Of a stretch of 64,000 bases of DNA, positions 1 through 9,551 are shown piece after piece. The stretch spans positions 62,001 through 126,000 of the forward strand of contig NZ_VDYZ01000006.1 in assembly GCF_007673095.1 (NCBI RefSeq), read 5' to 3'. The number at the start of each line of letters is the position of its first letter. Positions within the stretch are counted from its first letter, which is position 1. Position numbers and translations under genes: made by a program. Under the pieces are notes generated by a model. That model ran no database searches, was not told where the DNA came from, and worked only from the letters and a program-made list of their open reading frames with translations. The DNA is from Corynebacterium glyciniphilum AJ 3170 (lineage in GTDB: Bacteria > Actinomycetota > Actinomycetes > Mycobacteriales > Mycobacteriaceae).

Positions 1-1
1 C

Positions 2-1045
2 ACCATCGGTGGTGCCATCGGCCCGGACATCCACGGCAAGAACCACCACTCCGCCGGATCCTTCGGCGACCACGTGGTCTCCATGGAACTGCTCGTCGCC
101 GACGGCCGCGTCCTGCACCTGGAACCGGAAGGCTCCACGGACGACCCCGACGGCACCCTGTTCTGGGCCACCGTCGGCGGGATGGGGCTGACCGGCATCA
201 TCCTGCGCGCCACCATCCGGATGACGAAGACCGAGACCGCCTACTTCCTGGCGGACACCGACCGCACGGACACGCTCGACGAGACCATCGCCGCGCACTC
301 CGACGGTTCCGAGGTCAACTACACCTACTCCTCGGCGTGGTTCGACTGCATCTCCCCCGCCCCGAAACTGGGCCGGGCGACGATCTCCCGCGGGTCCCTG
401 GCCACCCTGGACCAGCTCAAGGAGTACGCGCCGAAACTGGCGGCGGACCCGCTGAAGTTCAACGCACCGCAGCTGATGACCGTGCCGGACATCTTCCCGT
501 CCTTCACCCTGAACAAGCTGACCCTCTCGGCGGTCGGCCTGGCGTACTACACGATGGGCGCCCCGGCGAAGAACCAGATCAAGAACCTCACGCAGTTCTA
601 CCAGCCGCTCGACCTCATCGGAGAGTGGAACCGCGGCTACGGCTCCAAGGGCTTCCTGCAGTACCAGTTCGTGGTGCCGACCGAGGCCGTGGAAGCGTTC
701 AAGGACATCATCCGCGACATCCAGGCGTCCGGCCACTACTCCGCGCTCAACGTCTTCAAGCTCTTCGGCGAGGGCAACCGTGCACCGCTGAGCTACCCCA
801 TGCCGGGGTGGAACGTGTGCGTGGACTTCCCGATACGCCCGGGTCTCGGCGAGTTCCTCGACAAGCTCGACCAGCGCGTCATGGAGTTCGGCGGACGTCT
901 CTACCTGGCCAAGGAGTCGCGGACCTCCGCCGAGAACTTCCACAAGATGTACCCCGGCCTGTCCGGCTGGCTGGACACCCGACGGTCCATCGACCCCACC
1001 GGTGTCTTCGCCTCCGACATGTCCCGCCGCCTCGAGCTCAACTAG
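2..1045 (+). CDS. dprE1: Decaprenylphosphoryl-beta-D-ribose 2'-oxidase DprE1 (5' end outside window)
   Basis: FAD-dependent oxidase that, with DprE2, epimerises decaprenylphosphoryl ribose to the arabinose donor for cell-wall arabinan. The reading frame is already open at base 2, so the N-terminus is missing. The visible part starts in the FAD-binding segment ([16 protein letters not shown]) and runs to the end of the C-terminal domain. The motif [13 protein letters not shown] carries the cysteine (codon 818-820) that aligns with the residue bound by benzothiazinones in mycobacterial DprE1, as known for the family. About 347 codons are present of a usual length near 460. dprE2 begins 12 bases downstream, so the two are almost certainly co-transcribed. 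Identification is secure. Confidence 0.95.
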   Translation, partial: TIGGAIGPDIHGKNHHSAGSFGDHVVSMELLVADGRVLHLEPEGSTDDPDGTLFWATVGGMGLTGIILRATIRMTKTETAYFLADTDRTDTLDETIAAHSDGSEVNYTYSSAWFDCISPAPKLGRATISRGSLATLDQLKEYAPKLAADPLKFNAPQLMTVPDIFPSFTLNKLTLSAVGLAYYTMGAPAKNQIKNLTQFYQPLDLIGEWNRGYGSKGFLQYQFVVPTEAVEAFKDIIRDIQASGHYSALNVFKLFGEGNRAPLSYPMPGWNVCVDFPIRPGLGEFLDKLDQRVMEFGGRLYLAKESRTSAENFHKMYPGLSGWLDTRRSIDPTGVFASDMSRRLELN

Positions 1046-1057
1046 GAGAGTCTTCCA

Positions 1058-1816
1058 ATGATCAATGCCGTGGGTAAACCCCAGTCCATCCTGCTGCTCG
1101 GCGGCGCCTCCGACATGGGGCTCGCCGTGGTCGAGGAGTTCCTGACCCGTGGTCCGGCACGCGTGGTGCTGGCCACCCGTCCGGGTGAGGACCTCTCCTC
1201 CGCTGTCGGCCGCATGGAGTCCGCCGGTGCCTCCACCGTGGAGACGGTCGGCTTCGACGCCACCGACTTCGACTCCCACCCGGAGGTCTTCGACGAGATC
1301 TGGGCCGGTGGCGACATCGACCTCGCCGTCGTCGCTTTCGGCGTGCTCGGCGACAACGAGGTGCAGTGGACCGACCAGAAGCAGGCCGTGCTGGCCGCCC
1401 AGGTCAACTACACCGGTGCGGTCTCCGTCGGCGTGCTGCTGTCCAACCGGATGAAGGCCCAGGGCCACGGCCAGATCGTGGTGTTCTCCTCCGTCGCCGG
1501 TGAGATGGTGCGCCGCTCGAACTTCGTCTACGGCTCCACCAAGGCCGGCGTGGACGGCTTCTACCGGATGCTCGGTGAGGCCCTGCGTGGCACCGGGGTG
1601 AAGGTCCTGACGGTGCGCCCCGGCCAGGTCCGCACGAACATGACCGCCGCGCTGGACGACGCCCCGCTCACCGTGGACAAGACCGACGCTGCCAAGGCTG
1701 TCGCCGCCGGGGTGGACAACGGCAAACCGGTCATCTGGATCCACCCGCTGTTCCGCCCGATCATGCTGATCCTGAAGAATCTGCCGCAGTTCATCGTGCG
1801 GCGGCTGCCGCTGTAG
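1058..1816 (+). CDS. dprE2: Decaprenylphosphoryl-2-keto-erythropentose reductase DprE2
   Basis: Short-chain dehydrogenase of 252 residues that reduces the keto intermediate made by DprE1 to decaprenylphosphoryl arabinose. The N-terminal nucleotide-binding loop LLGGASDMGLA is a variant of the usual GxxxGxG, and the catalytic pair is in YGSTKAG (near residue 160). The C-terminus has a hydrophobic, basic stretch (FRPIMLILKNLPQFIVRRLPL), as in mycobacterial DprE2, suggesting membrane contact. An AGGAGA Shine-Dalgarno lies about 7 bases before the ATG. In most corynebacteria aftA follows directly; here an unrelated gene on the opposite strand comes next. Confidence 0.94.
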   Translation: MINAVGKPQSILLLGGASDMGLAVVEEFLTRGPARVVLATRPGEDLSSAVGRMESAGASTVETVGFDATDFDSHPEVFDEIWAGGDIDLAVVAFGVLGDNEVQWTDQKQAVLAAQVNYTGAVSVGVLLSNRMKAQGHGQIVVFSSVAGEMVRRSNFVYGSTKAGVDGFYRMLGEALRGTGVKVLTVRPGQVRTNMTAALDDAPLTVDKTDAAKAVAAGVDNGKPVIWIHPLFRPIMLILKNLPQFIVRRLPL

Positions 1817-2265
1817 GACGGTCACGGTATCGCGACAGGTGCGGTGGGGGGATGTAGGGGGTTCACCTGCGGGACCGCTGCGGTGTTCGCACCACCCCTC
1901 GGATGACAGAGGTACGGGCTGGATGGCAGAGGTCCCGGTCGCTTTCGGGGTCCAGAACGACCGGCGGGTCTGCCACCGGACTGACTCCTCTGCCAGATCA
2001 TCCCCACAGCGCAATACACAGGTACGAAAAGCAGTGCTCCGTTCGCCACACTCCGCTACGGAAACGAATCGTGACATAGACGTACTCCAGGTCGTTCTCG
2101 GGGAGCAGATACTACGAGACTTTGCCCCCCGCACTGCCGCTCACCGTCACCGGTCAAGGGGCGCCGAGCCTGGCGCAGCCCCGAGGTCCTCGATCTCCTC
2201 GATCTGCTCGACGAATTCTCGGAACGCGCTGGACGACGCAGCACACCTTGAACCAGACCTCCGTC
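1817..2265. other. Intergenic gap with no recognised feature
   Basis: About 450 bases between the convergent dprE2 and the Old Yellow Enzyme gene. Open frames crossing it have no recognisable domain and unconvincing composition. I see no strong terminator hairpin. It may hold transcript ends or a degraded remnant of the gene that normally follows dprE2, but nothing supports a specific call. Confidence 0.4.
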
Positions 2266-3372
2266 CTACTCCGCGAAGGGGTAGTCCGTGTATCCGTGGG
2301 CCCCGCCGACGTAGAACGTCGAGGAATCCGGCCGGTTCAGTTCCAGTCCGTCCTGCCAACGACGCACCAGATCCGGGTTGGCGATGAGTTGACGACCGAC
2401 CACTGCAGCATCCGCCAGATCGTCCTCCACGATGTGCCGCGCCTCGTCCAGCTCGGTGACGTGGCCGAAACCACTGTTGAGCAGGAATGTCCCGGCAAAA
2501 TTCTCACGCAGGGTCGCGACCAGGTCGCCGTCGATGTCCGCGTGCAGCACCGAAAGATACGCCAAGCCGAGGTCCCGGATGCCGTCGATGAGGGCACCGT
2601 AGGTGGCCAGGACGCCCTCCCGGTCGTCCTCCGGAACACCCTGCACACCGTGCTCCGGGGAGATCCGCAGTGCCGTGCGATCCGCTCCGATCTCGGCAGC
2701 CACGGCCCGGACCACCTCGACGGTGAGACGCGCCCGGTTTTCCGGGGAACCACCGTAGATGTCCTCGCGGTGGTTCGACGACGCCGCCGTGAACTCGTGC
2801 AGCAGGTAACCGTTCGCACCGTGGATCTCCACCGCGTCAATGCCTGCGTCGACAGCCCGGCGCGCTCCGTCCACGAACTCCTGGATGATCCGCGGGATCT
2901 CGTCGGTCTCCAACGCTCTCGGCACCACGCCGTCGAGTTTCCCGGAGAAACCCCGTACCGGCCCGCCAGTGCCGATCGCACTGGGCGCCTCCGGCTCTCC
3001 GCCGCGCAGCAGGTCGGGGTGGGACGTACGTCCACCGTGCATGATCTGCATGGCCAGCGTCCCGCCCTCCGCGTGCACGGCGTCGGCGACCTGCGCCCAG
3101 CCGGCCTGCTGCTCGTCGTTGGCGATACCGGCCTGCCCCGGGAAGGAACGGTTACTGAACGCGGGGAAGGTGCCCTCAGTCAGCACCAGGCCGGCCGATG
3201 CGCGCTGCCGGTAGTACTCCACGTGCAGGTCGGTGGGTACGCCGTCCTCGTCCGCACGCTGACGGGTCAGCGCGGCCATGGTCACCCGGTTCTTCAGGTG
3301 GAGCGCGCCGGTGTCCAGCGGGTCGAAGAGAGACGTCGTTGTGGTCGTGGTCGTGGAAGTCGTTGTAGTCAC
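2266..3372 (-). CDS. Old Yellow Enzyme family NADH:flavin oxidoreductase (NemA-like)
   Basis: FMN-dependent ene-reductase of the OYE/N-ethylmaleimide reductase family, TIM-barrel fold, acting on activated alkenes, nitro compounds or electrophiles; the natural substrate is unknown. Family signatures visible are SLFDPLDTGALHLKNRV at the N-terminus, GRTSHPD, the active-site-like segment EIHGANGYLLHEF, and DIYGGSPENRARL. With the GTG at 3372 the protein is 368 residues, the usual size. No ATG lies near the conserved start and the frame runs much further upstream, so the GTG is chosen on homology. Residues 2-13 are almost only threonine plus one serine, encoded by an ACN repeat. The gene is divergent from copZ. 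Confidence 0.85.
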   Translation of the reverse strand: MTTTTSTTTTTTTSLFDPLDTGALHLKNRVTMAALTRQRADEDGVPTDLHVEYYRQRASAGLVLTEGTFPAFSNRSFPGQAGIANDEQQAGWAQVADAVHAEGGTLAMQIMHGGRTSHPDLLRGGEPEAPSAIGTGGPVRGFSGKLDGVVPRALETDEIPRIIQEFVDGARRAVDAGIDAVEIHGANGYLLHEFTAASSNHREDIYGGSPENRARLTVEVVRAVAAEIGADRTALRISPEHGVQGVPEDDREGVLATYGALIDGIRDLGLAYLSVLHADIDGDLVATLRENFAGTFLLNSGFGHVTELDEARHIVEDDLADAAVVGRQLIANPDLVRRWQDGLELNRPDSSTFYVGGAHGYTDYPFAE

Positions 3373-3582
3373 CTCCGGGACAACCCTGGCGGGCAGGACG
3401 GTATTCCCGCATCCCCGGAGATCCAGGCGCGAGACACGCGCAGCTCTCCAGGCAGACTGTGGCGTTGGCAGAGTTATCGGTTGCGTGGGCAGGGGTAACG
3501 GGCGAATAGCAGCCCGAAATCGACCATCGTCCCTGCCACCCGGCCGACAGGTCTGCCACTCCCCGAACGCCGGACCTGCCCC

Positions 3583-3611
3583 TTGCGACATACCCCATAG
3601 GGGTATACAGT
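3583..3611 (+). promoter_or_regulatory. copZ-copA promoter with CsoR-type copper operator
   Basis: A perfect inverted repeat, ATACCCCATAGGGGTAT (3590-3606; 7-base arms around ATA), has the form of actinobacterial CsoR operators. It sits between a -35-like TTGCGA (3583-3588) and a -10-like TACAGT (3606-3611) with 17-base spacing, so a bound repressor would block RNA polymerase. Downstream are a copper chaperone and copper ATPase. No csoR gene is in the window. Operator identity is inferred from pattern and context. Confidence 0.8.
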
Positions 3612-3651
3612 CGGCACCGTCAGAGAGAAAGAAGCGACGAAGGAGAGCATC

Positions 3652-3861
3652 ATGGCCACCATCACCAAGAACTACACCGTCGAAGGCATGACCTGCGGGC
3701 ACTGCAAGGCCTCCGTCGAAGAGGAGATCGGTGAGATCGCCGGCGTCTCCTCGGTCGACGCCGAACTGTCCACCGGAATCGTCACCGTCACCGGCGAGGA
3801 CGTCGACGACTCCTCCGTCGCCGACGCCGTCGCTGAGGCCGGTTACACCATCAGGAGCTGA
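3652..3861 (+). CDS. copZ: Copper chaperone CopZ (HMA domain)
   Basis: A 69-residue single heavy-metal-associated domain that binds Cu(I) and passes it to CopA. The metal site is GMTCGHC near residue 12, followed by the ferredoxin-like pattern with VSSVDAEL and the closing Val/Thr-rich strand. AAGGAG lies a few bases before the ATG. copA begins 2 bases after the stop, so translation is probably coupled. The upstream palindrome predicts induction by copper. Confidence 0.95.
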   Translation: MATITKNYTVEGMTCGHCKASVEEEIGEIAGVSSVDAELSTGIVTVTGEDVDDSSVADAVAEAGYTIRS

Positions 3862-3863
3862 CC

Positions 3864-6143
3864 ATGACCACCACGCCCGCCGAACCCGTCGGCCTGATCG
3901 ACCTGGACCTCGGCGTCACCGGCATGACCTGCACGTCCTGCTCGAACCGTGTGGAGCGCAAGCTCAACAAGCTCGACGGGGTGGAGGCCACGGTGAACTT
4001 CGCCACCGAATCCGCCTCGGTCCGTTACGACCCGGCCAAGGCCGACACCGGTGCCCTCATCGACACCGTGCGAGGCGCCGGATACGACGCCTTCGCCATG
4101 GCCGACGACACCGGCGATGCAAGTACCGACAGCACCGGCGATACCGGTTCGTCCGGTGGGCAGGACAGCGGCCAGTCGCGGGTCGACGCCGCCCGCGACA
4201 GCGAGGCCGCCGACCTGAAGAAGCGCACGATCATCTCCGCGCTGATCACCGTGCCGGTCGTCCTGGTGAGCATGATTCCGGCACTGCAGTTCGAGAACTG
4301 GCAGTGGGCGGTACTCACCGCCGTCACCCCGGTGTACTTCTGGGGCGGGGCACCGTTCCACCGGGCCACGCTGGCGAATCTGCGTCACGGCGCCTTCACG
4401 ATGGACACCCTGGTCAGCATGGGGACGACCGCCGCCTACCTGTGGTCGCTGTGGGCGCTGTTCCTGGGTAACGCAGGCATGCCCGGCATGACCATGGAGA
4501 TGCACCTGCTGCCGTCCGACTCCACGATGGACGAGATCTACCTCGAAACCGCCGCGGTGGTCATCACCTTCCTGCTGCTGGGCCGCTGGTTCGAGACCCG
4601 CGCGAAGGGCCGCTCCTCCGAGGCGCTGCGCACCCTGCTGAACATGGGGGCGAAGGACGCCACGGTGCTGCGCGACGGCACCGAGACCCGCGTTCCCGTC
4701 AAGGAGCTGCAGGTCGACGACGTGATCGTGGTGCGCCCGGGCGAGAAGATCGCGGCCGACGGCGTGGTCACCGACGGCAGCTCCGCCGTGGACGAGTCGA
4801 TGCTCACCGGCGAATCGGTGCCGGTCGAAGTGACGGACGGGTCCACTGTCACCGGGGCGACCATCAACACCTCGGGACGGCTGCTCGTCCGCGTGACCCG
4901 CACCGGCGAGGACAGCACCCTGTCCCAGATGGCGAAGCTGGTCACCGACGCGCAGGCCAAGAAGGCACCGGTGCAGCGACTGGTGGACCGTATCTCGCAG
5001 GTCTTCGTCCCCGTCGTCATCCTCATCGCCGTGGCGACCCTGGTCATCCACATCGCCACCGGCAGTGGAGTGGCGCCCGCATTCACCGCCGCTGTCGCGG
5101 TGCTGATCATCGCGTGCCCGTGCGCCCTGGGCCTGGCCACGCCGACGGCACTGCTGGTCGGCACCGGGCGCGGTGCCCAGCTCGGCCTGCTCATCAAGGG
5201 GCCTGAGGTGCTGGAGTCCACCCGCCGTGTCGACACCGTCGTCATGGACAAGACGGGCACGGTCACCTCGGGAGTGATGTCCGTCAGCGACGCGACCCCC
5301 GACGTGCTCGCTTCCGCCGCCGCCGTGGAGGCAGGCTCCGAGCATCCGATCGCCCGGGCGATCGTGCGCGAGGCCGAGCAGCGTGGCTCGATTCCGCAGG
5401 CCACCGATTTCGCCACCACCGCGGGGCGGGGCGTCACCGGGACGGTCGACGGGTCCACCGTGACCGTGGGTCGTCCCGGCACACACCTGCCCGATGACCT
5501 GCAACAGGCCTTCGACGCGGCGCAGGACGCCGGTGGCACTCCGGTCGTCGTCGAAATCGACGGGAGCGCCGCCGGGGTGATCACCGTGCGGGACACGGTG
5601 AAACCGACCTCCGCCGAGGCCGTGGCCGGACTCAAGGAGCTCGGTCTGACACCGATGCTCCTCACCGGCGACAACGAAGGTGCCGCCCGTGCCGTCGCCG
5701 CCGAGGTCGGGATCGCCCCGGAGAACGTCATCGCCGGGGTGATGCCGGACGAGAAGGTCGACCACATCGGCACGCTCCAGGCCGAGGGCCGGAACGTGGC
5801 CATGGTCGGTGACGGTGTCAACGATGCCGCGGCCCTGGCGTCCGCGGAACTCGGTTTGGCGATGGGCGCCGGGACGGATGTGGCCATCGAGGCGTCGGAC
5901 ATCACCCTGATGAATGACGACCTGCGCTCCGCCGTCGACGCCATCCGCCTGTCGCGTCGTACCCTCGGCACGATCCGCGGCAACCTGTTCTGGGCCTTCG
6001 CCTACAACGTCGCGTTGATCCCGGTGGCGGCAGTCGGACTGCTCAACCCGATGCTCGCGGGTGTGGCCATGGCGTTCTCCTCGGTGTTCGTGGTCTCCAA
6101 CTCGTTGCGGCTGCGCGGCTTCCGCTCGAGCCACGGCAGCTGA
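3864..6143 (+). CDS. copA: Copper-exporting P1B-type ATPase CopA
   Basis: A 759-residue heavy-metal ATPase that drives Cu(I) out of the cytoplasm. Domains in order: one HMA domain with GMTCTSC (about residue 18), an acidic/serine-rich linker, eight predicted membrane helices, actuator motif LTGES, the metal-binding CPC in [11 protein letters not shown], phosphorylation motif DKTGT, an SEHPIA motif in the nucleotide-binding domain, and the hinge [11 protein letters not shown]. Length and motif order are typical, with one N-terminal HMA domain. Very long open frames run antisense through it (for example 3843-6134), but they are composition artefacts. Confidence 0.96.
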   Translation: MTTTPAEPVGLIDLDLGVTGMTCTSCSNRVERKLNKLDGVEATVNFATESASVRYDPAKADTGALIDTVRGAGYDAFAMADDTGDASTDSTGDTGSSGGQDSGQSRVDAARDSEAADLKKRTIISALITVPVVLVSMIPALQFENWQWAVLTAVTPVYFWGGAPFHRATLANLRHGAFTMDTLVSMGTTAAYLWSLWALFLGNAGMPGMTMEMHLLPSDSTMDEIYLETAAVVITFLLLGRWFETRAKGRSSEALRTLLNMGAKDATVLRDGTETRVPVKELQVDDVIVVRPGEKIAADGVVTDGSSAVDESMLTGESVPVEVTDGSTVTGATINTSGRLLVRVTRTGEDSTLSQMAKLVTDAQAKKAPVQRLVDRISQVFVPVVILIAVATLVIHIATGSGVAPAFTAAVAVLIIACPCALGLATPTALLVGTGRGAQLGLLIKGPEVLESTRRVDTVVMDKTGTVTSGVMSVSDATPDVLASAAAVEAGSEHPIARAIVREAEQRGSIPQATDFATTAGRGVTGTVDGSTVTVGRPGTHLPDDLQQAFDAAQDAGGTPVVVEIDGSAAGVITVRDTVKPTSAEAVAGLKELGLTPMLLTGDNEGAARAVAAEVGIAPENVIAGVMPDEKVDHIGTLQAEGRNVAMVGDGVNDAAALASAELGLAMGAGTDVAIEASDITLMNDDLRSAVDAIRLSRRTLGTIRGNLFWAFAYNVALIPVAAVGLLNPMLAGVAMAFSSVFVVSNSLRLRGFRSSHGS

Positions 6144-6152
6144 GCGGGCACC

Positions 6153-7532
6153 TCACTGCAGCGGGTTGCCCTCGGGGATCTGCCCGCAGGTACTCGTCGG
6201 CTCCTCGCCGGCGAAGCGGGCGTTGATCCACGGCACCATCTGCGCTGCCCACGCGGCCCCTGCCAACGCGTGGCCACCGGCCGGTATCTCCCGGTAGTCC
6301 ACGTCCGTCCCGTCCTCACAGTATTTCCGGGCCAGCGAGCGGGCGTCGCCGAGCAGCATCACACCGTCGCCGTCACCGAGGACCGGATGCGGCGGGGTGT
6401 TCTCCGCTTCGCCGCCTCCGGCCTGTACCAGCAGCTGAGGGTACGGCGGGGTGTCCCGCAACCCCATGTTCGTGTCGTCCAGAAGGTGACGCACCTCGGG
6501 AATGGAATCCGGGTCCGGGTACTCCGGCAGGATGATCTCCTCCCACCGCAGGTGATCGTAGGAGTCGGAGGCGTCACCGATGGCGACGCGGTCCATGTCG
6601 GCGAAGACCTGTCGGCCGACGTCCGTGAGATAGGGGTCCAGGTCGACACCGTAGGCACGCGCCAGCCCCACCATCGCCATACCGACGACACCGGACCAGC
6701 CGCTGCCCTCCCCCGCGTAGACGAGGTTGTGTTCGGGGCGCACCATGGTGCCGCCCTGTGCCACCCCGACGATGTTGTCGGCGACGTCCGGTGCGTAGCT
6801 TTCCGCCAGGATCGACGCCCAACCGGCGCCGATCGATCCGCCGGAGTAACCGACGAGCGCGGTCGGAGCGTCAGGCGGGACCCCGGCTCCGGGAGTCCGG
6901 TGGGACGCGCGGAGGCCGTCGAGGATGATCTGCCCGTACTCCGGGCCGGTGGCGAAGATCTCCCCCTCGCCCTGGATATCGGGCATGACCACGGTATGTC
7001 CGGCGGCGAGCAGGGGCGCGATGAAGGCGAGTTCCGCCAGCACGACGGCGCCACCTTCGGTGACGTTCCCGGACAGGACGCGGGACGGTCCGTCCTCGGG
7101 GCGCATGGAGTCGTAGAAGCTGGCGTACATCACGGTGTTGCCGGACGGCTCGACGGAGGACGGCGGGTGGATCACACTGGTCACGGCCACGGAGGGCTCA
7201 CCGAGGGTGTCGGTGGTGCGGTACTGCACCTGGGTGGCCTGCAACGGGGCGTCGATCCCCTCGATCTCCCCGATCTCAGCCGGGACGGTGCGTTGCTTCA
7301 GCGGCGCACCGGGGGCGAGTCGCTGCAGGTCCTCGGCGTCGTCTCCGTCGGGAAGCGCGAAGAAGGACGCGTCGTCCTGGACGGTGGGGATCTGGGCCGG
7401 TGCGGTGACCGGCGCGGAATGTGTCGTCTCTCCGGGCGGGTCGTCGGCTGTGCCGGCGCAGGCCGGTGCCGCACCGCCACCGAGTGCCAGGACGAGGAGC
7501 GTCGCCCCTATTTTTCGTTTCGTGTCCCGCAT
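6153..7532 (-). CDS. Secreted lipase-family alpha/beta hydrolase
   Basis: A 459-residue exported hydrolase of the secretory lipase (LIP) family. A signal sequence (basic MRDTKRK, hydrophobic LLVLALGGGAAP) ends at ACAG; the single cysteine could be a lipobox, but the fit is imperfect, so plain signal-peptidase cleavage is also possible. The nucleophile elbow is GYSGG in LVGYSGGSIGAGW (near residue 230). A conserved C-terminal histidine (GGHALAGAAW) could complete the triad. Substrate is unknown; related corynebacterial enzymes act on acyl esters. It converges with copA (9 bases between stops). A second paralogue is at 16721-18085. Confidence 0.85.
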   Translation of the reverse strand: MRDTKRKIGATLLVLALGGGAAPACAGTADDPPGETTHSAPVTAPAQIPTVQDDASFFALPDGDDAEDLQRLAPGAPLKQRTVPAEIGEIEGIDAPLQATQVQYRTTDTLGEPSVAVTSVIHPPSSVEPSGNTVMYASFYDSMRPEDGPSRVLSGNVTEGGAVVLAELAFIAPLLAAGHTVVMPDIQGEGEIFATGPEYGQIILDGLRASHRTPGAGVPPDAPTALVGYSGGSIGAGWASILAESYAPDVADNIVGVAQGGTMVRPEHNLVYAGEGSGWSGVVGMAMVGLARAYGVDLDPYLTDVGRQVFADMDRVAIGDASDSYDHLRWEEIILPEYPDPDSIPEVRHLLDDTNMGLRDTPPYPQLLVQAGGGEAENTPPHPVLGDGDGVMLLGDARSLARKYCEDGTDVDYREIPAGGHALAGAAWAAQMVPWINARFAGEEPTSTCGQIPEGNPLQ

Positions 7533-7659
7533 TCCGCCTCCGGGTCGTCAGTCAGTTGACGACACCGTAGCGTCGGCCCGGCGTGACAGTGGGAAGGTCT
7601 TATTTTCGCGCGTGGCACGAATCAATCCGGAAGTCTGTGACCTGGAATGACAGAACGAG

Positions 7660-7692
7660 TAATCCCGGACCCCACTGTGGGGACCGGGATTA
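7660..7692 (-). terminator. Stem-loop downstream of tetR
   Basis: Nested near-perfect inverted repeat: TAATCCCGG pairs with CCGGGATTA, and inside it CCCCAC pairs with GTGGGG around one base. It lies 35 bases after the tetR stop and upstream of the lipase start. No clear U-run follows, so its role as terminator is inferred from stem strength and position. Confidence 0.6.
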
Positions 7693-7726
7693 TCGACAGA
7701 GAAAACTATGTATTTTCAGAAGAATC

Positions 7727-8365
7727 TTACTGCCTCGTGATGCCGCCGACCACCTGGGCGACGATCGTGGCGGCAAGGGCCCGGATCTCGGCCTCGTCCT
7801 GCCCCTCGCGGGGGCGGAACCACATCGCGGTGCTGTTCAGGCTGCTCAACAGGACACGGGTCATCAGCCGCCGGTCACCGTCGCGGATACTCGCGTCGGC
7901 GACACCGTCCTCCAGCACCTGCCGGAACATCACCTCGTACTCCTCGCGGAGTCCGTTGATCGTCTCGAGCACCTCGCGTTGGCGCTCTTTGAGCGCGGCG
8001 AAACGCTGTCCGGGGACACCCTGGTGAATGGCATTGTGGTAGCCGAGGTTCTGCATGAGGTTCGCCAGGTGCGCCTCGCTCATGGCGGTGAGCCGTTCGG
8101 CACCGGTGCCCACGCCTGTGGAGAACGGCTCCACCACCTGCCGGACGATCTTCATCCCCTCCTCGTAGACCGCGAGGTAGATGTCGAACTTCGAGCGGTA
8201 GTAGTAGTAGACCCGCCCCTTCGTCGCACCGATCTCCTCGGCGATGTCGTCGATGGTGGCGCGGTCGAAACCTCTGAGCTGGAAGACTTCGGCTGCGGCG
8301 TCGAGAATCTGATGACGCGCCTGATCATGGGCTGTCATATCGGCGCCGAAGGAGTCCACTGTCAT
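7727..8365 (-). CDS. TetR-family transcriptional regulator
   Basis: A 212-residue TetR repressor. The helix-turn-helix is in residues about 18-60 (ILDAAAEVFQLRGFDRATI, then GATKGRVYYYYRSKFDIY); the variable ligand-binding domain follows. It is the last gene of a same-strand run after ligase, SDR and thiolase genes, so it probably senses a pathway CoA ester and represses the operon, like other TetR regulators of acyl-CoA catabolism. The ATG at 8365 has no Shine-Dalgarno and follows closely on -10-like TATAGT/TATAGA sequences, so a leaderless transcript is likely. A downstream ATG at 8338 is possible but less favoured. Confidence 0.85.
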   Translation of the reverse strand: MTVDSFGADMTAHDQARHQILDAAAEVFQLRGFDRATIDDIAEEIGATKGRVYYYYRSKFDIYLAVYEEGMKIVRQVVEPFSTGVGTGAERLTAMSEAHLANLMQNLGYHNAIHQGVPGQRFAALKERQREVLETINGLREEYEVMFRQVLEDGVADASIRDGDRRLMTRVLLSSLNSTAMWFRPREGQDEAEIRALAATIVAQVVGGITRQ

Positions 8366-8366
8366 G

Positions 8367-8392
8367 ACTTACAGTCTATACAGACTATACAG
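8367..8392 (-). promoter_or_regulatory. Repeated operator-like sequence before tetR
   Basis: The 27 bases between the thiolase stop and the tetR start hold two direct copies of CTATACAG (8376-8383 and 8385-8392) and a third degenerate copy, CTTACAG (8368-8374). The same bases form an inverted repeat, AGTCT-ATAC-AGACT (8373-8386). TATAGT/TATAGA on the coding strand can serve as -10 elements. This suggests a separate autoregulated promoter for tetR inside the operon. Confidence 0.6.
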
Positions 8393-9532
8393 TCACAGTT
8401 CGAACAGCCCGGCCGCTCCCATTCCGCCGCCGATGCACATCGTGACGACCACGTACCGGGCCCCGCGCCGCCTGCCTTCACGCAGCACGTGGCCGACCAT
8501 GCGGGCGCCGCTCATGCCGTAGGGGTGGCCGATGGCGATGGCGCCGCCGTTGACGTTGTATTTCTCCGGGTCGATACCCAACTGGTCCCGGCAGTACACC
8601 GCCTGGGAGGCGAAAGCTTCGTTGAGCTCCCACAGATCGATGTCGTCGACGGTGAGCCCGTGCTGCTCCAGCAGCTTCGGCACGGCGTAGATCGGCCCGA
8701 TGCCCATCTCGTCCGGCTCACACCCGGCCACGGCGATTCCGCGGTAGGTGCCCAGGGGCTCCAGGCCCCGTCGCGTGGCCTCGTCCTTCTCCATCAGGAC
8801 GACGGCGGCCGCACCGTCCGAGAGCTGGGAGGCGTTGCCTGCGGAGATGGTGGCGTCGTGCCCGGGACGGTCCGGCAGGACCGCCTTCAGCTTCGCCAGG
8901 CCCTCGGCCGTGGTGGACGGCCGGTTGCCTTCGTCGAGGGAGAGACCGCCGAGGGGGACGATCTCATCGTCGAACAGTCCGGCCTCCTGGGCGGCGGCGG
9001 TCCGGCGCTGGGACTCCAGGGCGTACTCGTCCTGGGCCGCACGCGAGACGGAGAAGCGCTCCGCCACGTTCTCGGCGGTCTCCAGCATGGGGATGTAGAC
9101 GTCGTGCCCGTTCTCCTTGAGCCACGGGTCGACGACGCGGTAGCTGTTGCGGTGCTCATTCTGCACGAGGCTGATCGACTCCACGCCGCCGCCGACAGCG
9201 ACCTGCAGGCCGTCGACGATGATCTCCTTCGCCGCCGTCGCCACGGCCATCAGGCCGGACGCGCACTGGCGGTCGACGGTCATGCCCGGCACGGAGACCG
9301 GAAGCTCGGCACGCAGGGCGGCCTGACGTGCGACGTTGTACCCGGTCGAGCCTTCCTGCATGGCGCAGCCGAGGATGACCTCCTCCACGTCAGACGGGTC
9401 GAGGCCCGCCCGCTCCACCGCGGCAGCGATCGCGTGTGCGGCGAGTTCCTGGCCCTGGGTGTCACTGAATGCACCCTTGTAGGCGCGGCCGATGGGGGTG
9501 CGTGCGGTGGAAACCACCACTGCTTCTCTCAT
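8393..9532 (-). CDS. Acetyl-CoA acyltransferase (thiolase)
   Basis: A 379-residue type II thiolase that cleaves a 3-ketoacyl-CoA with CoA, probably the last step of the pathway encoded here. The active-site cysteine is in [10 protein letters not shown] (about residue 90), and the C-terminal motifs are [19 protein letters not shown] (His) and [17 protein letters not shown] (Cys). The ATG at 9532 is preferred over the upstream 9586 because homology starts at [14 protein letters not shown] and a GAGGAGA Shine-Dalgarno precedes it. It starts 19 bases after the SDR gene at 9552-10358. Confidence 0.93.
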   Translation of the reverse strand: MREAVVVSTARTPIGRAYKGAFSDTQGQELAAHAIAAAVERAGLDPSDVEEVILGCAMQEGSTGYNVARQAALRAELPVSVPGMTVDRQCASGLMAVATAAKEIIVDGLQVAVGGGVESISLVQNEHRNSYRVVDPWLKENGHDVYIPMLETAENVAERFSVSRAAQDEYALESQRRTAAAQEAGLFDDEIVPLGGLSLDEGNRPSTTAEGLAKLKAVLPDRPGHDATISAGNASQLSDGAAAVVLMEKDEATRRGLEPLGTYRGIAVAGCEPDEMGIGPIYAVPKLLEQHGLTVDDIDLWELNEAFASQAVYCRDQLGIDPEKYNVNGGAIAIGHPYGMSGARMVGHVLREGRRRGARYVVVTMCIGGGMGAAGLFEL

Positions 9533-9551
9533 GTTCTCGGTTCTCCTCGGT

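Noticed and set aside
2122..3498. 458-codon open frame on the plus strand
   Set aside because: It is the complement of the Old Yellow Enzyme gene, which has full family motifs on the minus strand.
3843..6134. 763-codon open frame antisense to copA
   Set aside because: Product is His/Gly/Arg-rich with no domain; it mirrors codon bias of copA, whose motifs are complete.
8393..8410. tRNA-like GTTCGAA sequence
   Set aside because: It is the coding end of the thiolase gene and has no cloverleaf around it; no tRNA genes were seen in the window.
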